A DNA stretch of 64,000 nucleotides. Origin: Candidatus Planktophila limnetica. Its GTDB lineage: Bacteria; Actinomycetota; Actinomycetes; Nanopelagicales; Nanopelagicaceae. Under the pieces are notes generated by a model, which made no database searches, was not told where the DNA came from, and was given only the letters and a program-made list of their open reading frames with translations. Both the position numbers and the translations under genes were made by a program. Each line of letters opens with the position of its first letter. The stretch's first letter is position 1. The DNA is taken from NCBI RefSeq assembly GCF_002288365.1, contig NZ_CP016782.1, positions 248,001 to 312,000 on the forward strand. The letters run 5' to 3'. Shown here piece after piece: positions 58,946 through 64,000 of the stretch.

Positions 58946-58958
58946 AGTCGTGATTCTA
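58946..58958 (-). promoter_or_regulatory. Putative leaderless promoter -10 of ugd
   Basis: TAGAAT (58958-58953, minus strand) lies seven bases before the ugd ATG at 58945. It is near-consensus (5 of 6 to TATAAT). Confidence 0.55.
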
Positions 58959-60068
58959 TTTCAGTTCTCCGCATGGATTTTCATCAGCGGTACGTGTCTT
59001 GAATTTATCAATCAACGTTGTCTTTGGTTTTTCTGTACTAGAAGCGCTTGGTGAGGGGGTTACCTCATCGACTATCGATAGGTCATCACGTAATCTTTGA
59101 AAAAGTTCAGGCGCAAGTACTGGATCCCACGTGACAACCGAACCAACGCCAGGTTCGTAGGCATTTACATTTCCGAGAGGCACAGTCAATGTTCGAACTT
59201 TACTTGCGGATAGATTTTTTAATTGCTTAGCCAATGTAATCAGATCTGATTCATTGAGACCAGAATCCATCTTCACTGTTGCAATTGCCGCATTAAAGAA
59301 ATTAACGAGTTTAATCGGATTGAGCAAGACTCCGGTGCTTGTGGCTTTTCTAAGAACTGAACTCATAAATTGTTGCTGACGTTGCATACGTCCAATATCG
59401 CCACGTCCGTCAAAGTCTCTTGTACGAACATATTTCAGGGATTCAACTCCATTGAGTGTATGTACTCCAGCCGCCAAGACCAAGTGACTCTGTGGGTCAT
59501 CAATATCTTTTTTTGTACACACTTCGATGCCACCGAGTGCATCAACAATTCCAGCAAACCCAGCAAAGCTAACTTCAATGTAATGATCAATACGTAATTG
59601 CGTCGCCAACTCAACAGTTTCAATTAAAAGTGGTGCTCCACCCCAGGCAAAAGCAGCATTAATTTTAGATTTGCTCACACCAATATCTTTAGTTCCATCC
59701 GTACTTCGATGAGCCGGGATAGTTACCAGTGAATCTCTAGGTAATGAAATGATCATTGCCTTATCTCGAGCCTTACTAATATGAACAAGCAACATCGTGT
59801 CAGAGCGACCACCCGCAGCCGTTTTAGTACTACCAACTCGCAACAATTTCATCTGTGCTCTTGTTAAGCCTTCTCGTGTATCTGAACCGACCAGCAAATA
59901 ATTCAAAGCAGTCGAAGATTTTTCTGGTCGTGAATCTAATTTTCCAAATACATCGATTCGCTTGATAGATCCACTTACCTGTCCAAGGCCCAGCCACGAG
60001 ATTGCAGATACAAGTACAACGCTGACTGATAAAACAGTAAGGGTTCGAATTCCTCGCGTAGTATTCAC
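58956..60068 (-). CDS. LytR-CpsA-Psr (LCP) family cell-wall glycopolymer transferase
   Basis: LCP proteins ligate lipid-linked glycopolymers to peptidoglycan outside the membrane. The 370-residue protein has an N-terminal membrane anchor (about 9-30). The extracellular LCP domain has LNYLLVGSDTREG near 53-65, GGRSDTMLLVHISKARDKAMIISLPRDSLV near 85-115 with the conserved Asp/Arg, SKINAAFAWGG, VDALGGIEV, and LKYVRTRDFDGRGDIGRMQRQQQFM near 210-235. A Ser/Pro/Thr-rich tail follows. The start is GTG 60068 with TACGCT six bases upstream. It is divergent from the glycosyltransferase and followed by ugd. Confidence 0.93.
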   Translation of the reverse strand: MNTTRGIRTLTVLSVSVVLVSAISWLGLGQVSGSIKRIDVFGKLDSRPEKSSTALNYLLVGSDTREGLTRAQMKLLRVGSTKTAAGGRSDTMLLVHISKARDKAMIISLPRDSLVTIPAHRSTDGTKDIGVSKSKINAAFAWGGAPLLIETVELATQLRIDHYIEVSFAGFAGIVDALGGIEVCTKKDIDDPQSHLVLAAGVHTLNGVESLKYVRTRDFDGRGDIGRMQRQQQFMSSVLRKATSTGVLLNPIKLVNFFNAAIATVKMDSGLNESDLITLAKQLKNLSASKVRTLTVPLGNVNAYEPGVGSVVTWDPVLAPELFQRLRDDLSIVDEVTPSPSASSTEKPKTTLIDKFKTRTADENPCGELK

Positions 60069-60104
60069 GGGTAGAGCGTACTTGGACGATAGCGTGTAGG
60101 GGTT
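60069..60104. promoter_or_regulatory. Divergent leaderless promoters of the LCP and GT2 genes
   Basis: TACGCT on the minus strand (60080-60075) lies six bases before the LCP GTG. TAGCGT on the plus strand (60090-60095) lies nine bases before the GT2 ATG at 60105. Confidence 0.45.
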
Positions 60105-61115
60105 ATGGCGACATCAGGAATTGAGTTATCTCTCTCACCGGGATCACAGTTGCCCGCTGTTTCTGTCGTACTCCCAGTCCTAAATGAAGAATTACATTTA
60201 GCAAATGCTGTTCAATCCATTCTTTCTCAAGATTATGCGGGAGAGCTAGAAATCATTTTGGCACTAGGCCCCTCCAAAGATAAAACTAATGAGATAGCAG
60301 AACGGTTGGCATCAGCAGATAAGAGAATTTTGCTGGTGAAGAACCCGAGCGGCAGAACTGCAGCGGGATTAAATCTGGCCTTAAACAAATCAACTAATCC
60401 TGTAATTGTCAGAGTTGATGCACATGCACAAATTCAACAAAACTATATTTCACTTGCAATCGAAATAATGAAATCTAGTGGCGCAGTAAATGTCGGTGGA
60501 ATCATGGGTGCACAAGGCGTTTCAATCTTTGAAAAAGCTGTTGCCCGAGCCATGCGCAGTCCGTTAGGCGTGGGTGCATCGAGATTTCACACAGGCGGTG
60601 AGTCAGGATATGTCGATACGGTTTATCTCGGAGTATTTCTTCGCGCTGCAGTTATTGCACTGGGCGGTTTCGATGAGAGATTTATCCGGGCACAAGATTG
60701 GGAATTAAATTACCGCTTACGCCAAGCAGGAGGAAAGATATTTTTTGATCCTCGATTACACGTTATTTATCGCCCACGTTCATCAGTGAAAGCTTTAGCA
60801 AAACAGTATTTTGAGTACGGAAGATGGCGCAGAGTTGTTTCTCGCAGACATAAGGGAACGATTAATTATCGTTATTTAGCGCCACCTTTTTCATTAGTTA
60901 CAGCCTTGATGTCAATTGTTTTGGCATTGACATTGAATAAATTATTTATTATTCCAGCGGCCATTTATGGAATTTTCTTAATACTGGCATCGTTACTAAC
61001 AGGCAAAGGAATTACTGAAAGAATTCTTTTGCCAATCGTTTTGTTCACTATGCAGATGTCGTGGGGCCTTGGATTTCTCACATCACCCAAGACTCTTGCT
61101 CCTTCAGAACGCTGA
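60105..61115 (+). CDS. Family 2 glycosyltransferase with C-terminal membrane helices
   Basis: The 336-residue GT-A enzyme resembles ExoA-type glycan synthases: VSVVLPVLNEELHLANAVQSILSQDY near 19-44, RTAAGLNLALNKSTNPVIVRVDAHAQ near 85-110 with the DAHA metal/sugar site in place of DxD, and GFDERFIRAQDWELNYRLRQAG near 188-209. Two to three hydrophobic helices follow (about 265-325). It would act on a lipid-linked sugar at the inner face of the membrane. The downstream exporter genes suggest the glycan is then flipped out. Confidence 0.9.
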   Translation: MATSGIELSLSPGSQLPAVSVVLPVLNEELHLANAVQSILSQDYAGELEIILALGPSKDKTNEIAERLASADKRILLVKNPSGRTAAGLNLALNKSTNPVIVRVDAHAQIQQNYISLAIEIMKSSGAVNVGGIMGAQGVSIFEKAVARAMRSPLGVGASRFHTGGESGYVDTVYLGVFLRAAVIALGGFDERFIRAQDWELNYRLRQAGGKIFFDPRLHVIYRPRSSVKALAKQYFEYGRWRRVVSRRHKGTINYRYLAPPFSLVTALMSIVLALTLNKLFIIPAAIYGIFLILASLLTGKGITERILLPIVLFTMQMSWGLGFLTSPKTLAPSER

Positions 61116-61132
61116 GAAAGTACTGGCTGATG

Positions 61133-61145
61133 TAGCCTGTACTCC
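61133..61145 (+). promoter_or_regulatory. Putative leaderless promoter -10 of the glycan exporter permease gene
   Basis: TAGCCT at 61133-61138 is followed by seven bases and the GTG at 61146. The gap after the glycosyltransferase is only 30 bp and shows no Shine-Dalgarno site. Confidence 0.4.
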
Positions 61146-61973
61146 GTGAACACGCCATTGCAGGTATACGAACCATTTAGAGCAGGCCTGCCACCACTTC
61201 GTAAATATTGGCGTTCACTATGGGCTCGCAGAACTTTTATTTCGGAATATTCTCGATCTGAATTGCGAGAGCAGCACTTCGATTCAATCTTTGGACAACT
61301 CTGGCTTGTTCTAAATCCACTGATGCTTTCAGCAGTTTATTTCTTGTTGATTGTCATCATTGGCGGCTCAGGTGGATCGATTCGATACGGGCATCTCACA
61401 GCCAGTCTTTTTCTCTTTTATTTAGTTAGCAATAGCTTAAGCGGGGGAGTTAAATCCGTAACTGCTGGACAACGATTGATTCTTAACACAGCCTTTCCAC
61501 GGATGATGTTGCCTATCTCTGCAACAGTTATTGCGTTTTTTAAATTTATTCCAACCTTGCTGGTCTTCATGATCATGCGAACATTGCTCAGCTTGCCTTT
61601 TGGTTGGGAAATGTTGTGGTCAATTCCAATAATTCTAATTGCGCTGATTTTTTCTTTAGGTGTAGCTATTCTTATTTCAACAGTAAATGTGTATTTCCGA
61701 GACATTGCAAGCTTTTTGCCTTATCTGACCAGAACTTTTCTTTACTTGTCTCCAATTCTTTATGAAGCATCAGCACTTAAACCTGAATTCAGGGTGTTCC
61801 AATACTTTAACCCACTATTTTCGATTCTAGAATCCTGGTCTTTATCCATCGTGCATGCACAAACTCCTCAGCTATCTAGCATGCTCACTGCACTTGCTTG
61901 GGCGTTAGGTGTTTTACTTGTTGGAACTTATTTCTTCTTATCTAGGGAGCGTGAGTTCGCTGTCCGCCTCTAA
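61146..61973 (+). CDS. Polysaccharide/teichoic-acid ABC exporter permease (Wzm/TagG-like)
   Basis: The 275-residue ABC-2-type membrane protein begins with a cytoplasmic amphipathic part (FISEYSRSELREQHFDSIFGQLWLVLNPLMLSAVYFLLI), typical of Wzm/TagG. Six hydrophobic segments follow. The NTAFPRMMLPISATVIAFFKFIPTLLVF re-entrant region and YFRDIASFLPYLTRTFLYLSPILYEAS near 180-206 are family hallmarks. The start is GTG 61146. It overlaps the partner ATPase gene by 23 bp. Cargo is probably the glycan made by the flanking glycosyltransferase. Confidence 0.9.
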   Translation: MNTPLQVYEPFRAGLPPLRKYWRSLWARRTFISEYSRSELREQHFDSIFGQLWLVLNPLMLSAVYFLLIVIIGGSGGSIRYGHLTASLFLFYLVSNSLSGGVKSVTAGQRLILNTAFPRMMLPISATVIAFFKFIPTLLVFMIMRTLLSLPFGWEMLWSIPIILIALIFSLGVAILISTVNVYFRDIASFLPYLTRTFLYLSPILYEASALKPEFRVFQYFNPLFSILESWSLSIVHAQTPQLSSMLTALAWALGVLLVGTYFFLSREREFAVRL

Positions 61974-62757
61974 CGCAATTCATAAAACAGGTGACCTTGC
62001 TGTTTCAGTTCAAAACTTAGGTCTTACTTACACAACTGCTATCGATCGCAGGCCAACACTTAAGGCACGAGTTAAAGCAGTAGGTCGCGGTACAAAACAA
62101 ACTCGCGTTGTTCAAGCTTTGGAAAATGTAAATCTGGATGTCACATACGGCCAAGTGCTCGGTGTGATCGGCACAAATGGAGCTGGTAAATCCTCTCTGA
62201 TGCGCACAATCGCTGGAATTATTCCGCCATCAACTGGTCGCATTGAAGTATTTGGAAGTGTGAGCACATTGTTGGCCCTTGGAGTTGGATTTAATCCTTC
62301 CTTATCCGGTCGAGCAAATGTTTATTTGGGCGGCTTGGCCGCAGGAATGACTCGAAAAGAAATTGAATATCACTTTGATGAAATTGCAGAATTTTCTGAG
62401 TTAGGCGATGCCATAGATGCTCCTATGCGTACATATTCTTCTGGAATGTATGCACGACTTGGATTCTCAGTTGCTGCAACAGTTCAGCCAGACATTTTAA
62501 TTGTTGATGAAGCGCTCAGTACGGGAGATGCGCACTTTAAAGAAAAAAGCTTTAACAGAATTAAAGAGCTACGAAGCGAAGATCGTGCGTTGATATTAGT
62601 AAGCCACGCCATGGGTACGCTGCGCGAAATTTGTAACGACGTAGCCTGGTTACATAAAGGCAAACTCGTTACACGCGGAAATCCGAACCAAGTTATTGAT
62701 GAGTATCAAGAATTCTTGCATCTAGGAAAGAGCTCTGCAATTGATGAGGATTTCTAA
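61951..62757 (+). CDS. Polysaccharide/teichoic-acid ABC exporter ATPase (Wzt/TagH-like)
   Basis: From GTG 61951 it has 268 residues. VQNLGLTYTTAIDRRPTLKARVKAVGRG is the N-terminal extension typical of TagH/Wzt before Walker A GTNGAGKSS near 77-85. FGSVSTLLALGVGFNPSLSGRANVYLGGLAAGM, signature YSSGMYARLGFSVA, Walker B DILIVDEALSTGDAHFKEKSF and SHAMGTLREICNDVAWL follow. No carbohydrate-binding C-terminal domain is present. The start is the weakest part of the call: GTG 61909 is also in frame. It overlaps the SpoIID-domain gene by about 14 bp. Confidence 0.9.
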   Translation: MSSLSASNAIHKTGDLAVSVQNLGLTYTTAIDRRPTLKARVKAVGRGTKQTRVVQALENVNLDVTYGQVLGVIGTNGAGKSSLMRTIAGIIPPSTGRIEVFGSVSTLLALGVGFNPSLSGRANVYLGGLAAGMTRKEIEYHFDEIAEFSELGDAIDAPMRTYSSGMYARLGFSVAATVQPDILIVDEALSTGDAHFKEKSFNRIKELRSEDRALILVSHAMGTLREICNDVAWLHKGKLVTRGNPNQVIDEYQEFLHLGKSSAIDEDF

Positions 62758-63991
62758 AACCCTCTTAGTAATCTTTACACTCCTGCTTTCGATTACTCCT
62801 GCCAAAGCAATTGAAGTTCCAGCAACATTTAATTTTCAAGGAACCGGATATGGGCATGGAGTGGGTTTAAGCCAAATCGGAGCACGCGGTAAAGCACTAG
62901 CTGGAGAATCAGCGAATTCAATACTTTCATATTATTACTCTGGTACTCAGATTGTTTCGCTCTCCGATAATCAGAACATTCGGGTCAACATTGGGCACTT
63001 GCTGCCACAAGCAACACTTAAGTCTGGTGTCCAAGGTTCTGTACTTAATCTATATGTAGGCGATGTTGGCGAAGACCTCCTTGCAATTCCCGCCGCATCT
63101 CTCACATCAAAATCTGGTATTTCATTTATTCAACAAGGCTCGAAAGTTTCTGCCTATATTGTTACGGGAAAAAACTCTCAACTAATTGGAACAAGTCCAA
63201 CATGGAGTACTCGTTGGTCAGGCACGCGTTATTTGGAAGGTGCGCCATCAACTGTTTCATTAAAAGTAAATTCAAAGAGCGTGAAATACAGATACGGCCA
63301 AATTCAAGTTAAATCCGTGAAAGCACCAATAATTGGTCACAGAATGGAAATCACAAACACTGTTCGAATTCATGATGAGTATCTCTTTGGAATCAGTGAA
63401 GTTCCTTCATCGTGGCCAACGCAAGCTTTAATTGCGCAGGGCATCGCTTCTAGGTCCTATGCATTAAGTAAAGTTGGAATACCAAAGCGAGCGTGTGACT
63501 GTAATGTCTATAACAATATTTCAGATCAAGCATTTGTAGGTATTTCAAAAGAAATCGAACCCATTTATGGGCCAATGTGGAAAGCCGCTGTCCAAGCTAG
63601 CTCGACATCTGAAAGTACAGGCGAAGTGATTACATTAAATAACTTACCTATCACGGCGTTTTTTACCTCATCTAGTGGAGGGCAAACAGAAACAAGTGTG
63701 AACGCATGGGGCCAAGAAAGAAGTTTTACTACTAGCGTTGCCGATCCTTATAGCCAAGACCCTGTACTTAACCCTCGGTTTTTCACATGGAATCGTGCCT
63801 TAGATCAGGCAATTCTTGCAAAAGCATTCTTACTCATAGATGTTGTCTCACTAAGCATTAATTCTCGAAATACCACCGGAACTGTTGCCACAATTACAGC
63901 AACATCTAGCGATGGAAAAACTTCTACATTACGTGGAGAAACTTTTAGAAGCAGAACGCAATTGCCATCTGCATGGTTTAACTTAATTTAA
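62744..63991 (+). CDS. Secreted SpoIID/LytB-domain protein
   Basis: From ATG 62744 it has 415 residues, with a signal peptide (about 1-22, PAKA|IEVP). FNFQGTGYGHGVGLSQIGARGKALAGESANSILSYYYSGTQI near 28-70 is the conserved motif placed at the end of the domain in many SpoIID proteins; here it comes first. The SpoIID core follows: LFGISEVPSSWPTQALIAQGIASRSYALSKV near 215-245 with the catalytic-type Glu, then TSESTGEVITLNNLPITAFFTSSSGGQTETS. SpoIID enzymes are peptidoglycan lytic transglycosylases; activity here is unproven. It is coupled to the exporter ATPase (14-bp overlap), so it likely helps place or remodel wall glycans. Confidence 0.87.
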   Translation: MRISKTLLVIFTLLLSITPAKAIEVPATFNFQGTGYGHGVGLSQIGARGKALAGESANSILSYYYSGTQIVSLSDNQNIRVNIGHLLPQATLKSGVQGSVLNLYVGDVGEDLLAIPAASLTSKSGISFIQQGSKVSAYIVTGKNSQLIGTSPTWSTRWSGTRYLEGAPSTVSLKVNSKSVKYRYGQIQVKSVKAPIIGHRMEITNTVRIHDEYLFGISEVPSSWPTQALIAQGIASRSYALSKVGIPKRACDCNVYNNISDQAFVGISKEIEPIYGPMWKAAVQASSTSESTGEVITLNNLPITAFFTSSSGGQTETSVNAWGQERSFTTSVADPYSQDPVLNPRFFTWNRALDQAILAKAFLLIDVVSLSINSRNTTGTVATITATSSDGKTSTLRGETFRSRTQLPSAWFNLI

Positions 63992-64000
63992 TTAGAGTGT

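Overview
The window looks like a streamlined, lower-GC actinobacterium, probably a freshwater planktonic acI / Ca. Nanopelagicales-type lineage. Base composition looks moderate by eye (not computed). Gene order nevertheless follows high-GC Actinobacteria: alr ... tsaE-tsaB-rimI-tsaD-groES-groEL1-whiB(whiB3/whiD)-guaB-guaB3-guaA, sucC-sucD-DUF6350-purN-purH-folD-DUF3017-mdh, and add/deoA/deoC/PNP/accA/maf/accE/pccB/birA/purK/purE. WhiB, AccE and GuaB3 proteins are actinobacterial hallmarks. Genes are extremely packed: ATGA, TAATG and GTGA overlaps are the rule, five convergent pairs have no spacing, and no gap reaches 300 bp (the largest is about 177 bp, 33991-34167). I see no tRNA, rRNA, IS element, prophage or CRISPR array.

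Layout. 1-1637: tail of a PAP2-like membrane protein, acpS, alr. 1627-7958: a branched-chain-amino-acid-type (Liv) ABC importer plus a secreted alpha/beta hydrolase, sitting between alr and tsaE and closed by a strong terminator. 8031-10514: t6A tRNA-modification genes with rimI. 10559-12559: CIRCE-like operator and groESL. 12628-13916: divergent whiB and a MerR/cobalamin-binding regulator carrying the CarH photoreceptor motif. 13973-17762: GMP synthesis (a CBS-less guaB, guaB3, guaA). 17765-21467: cyclophilin lipoprotein, PIG-L deacetylase, pcrA. 21508-30075: TCA-cycle and purine/folate genes. 30081-33990: S51 peptidase, a truncated multi-sugar ABC ATPase with a structured leader, a CNNM/CorC protein, trpS.

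34168-50754 is a nucleoside-scavenging block: a BMP-type nucleoside ABC importer, cdd, deoA, add, a cytochrome P450, ribokinase, nucleoside hydrolase, deoC, two aldehyde dehydrogenase-family proteins, a phosphosugar mutase and a purine nucleoside phosphorylase. The logic is import, deamination, phosphorolysis or hydrolysis, pentose-phosphate isomerisation, aldol cleavage to glyceraldehyde-3-phosphate plus acetaldehyde, and acetaldehyde oxidation. 50751-55626 is the biotin-dependent acyl-CoA carboxylase set (accA, maf, accE, pccB) with divergent birA, then purK-purE. 57635-63991 is an envelope-glycan cluster (ugd, LCP transferase, GT2, Wzm/Wzt-type exporter, SpoIID-domain protein).

Most promising observations: a CarH-like B12 light-sensor candidate beside whiB; an IMP dehydrogenase that has lost its Bateman domain; recurrent leaderless promoters, with a TANNNT hexamer 6-10 nt before the start codon and divergent promoters that overlap or share a -10 box; an msiK-like leader RNA in front of an ATPase that lacks its regulatory domain; a LivG with a degenerate ABC signature inside the inserted Liv-hydrolase cassette; and a P450 in a nucleoside operon.
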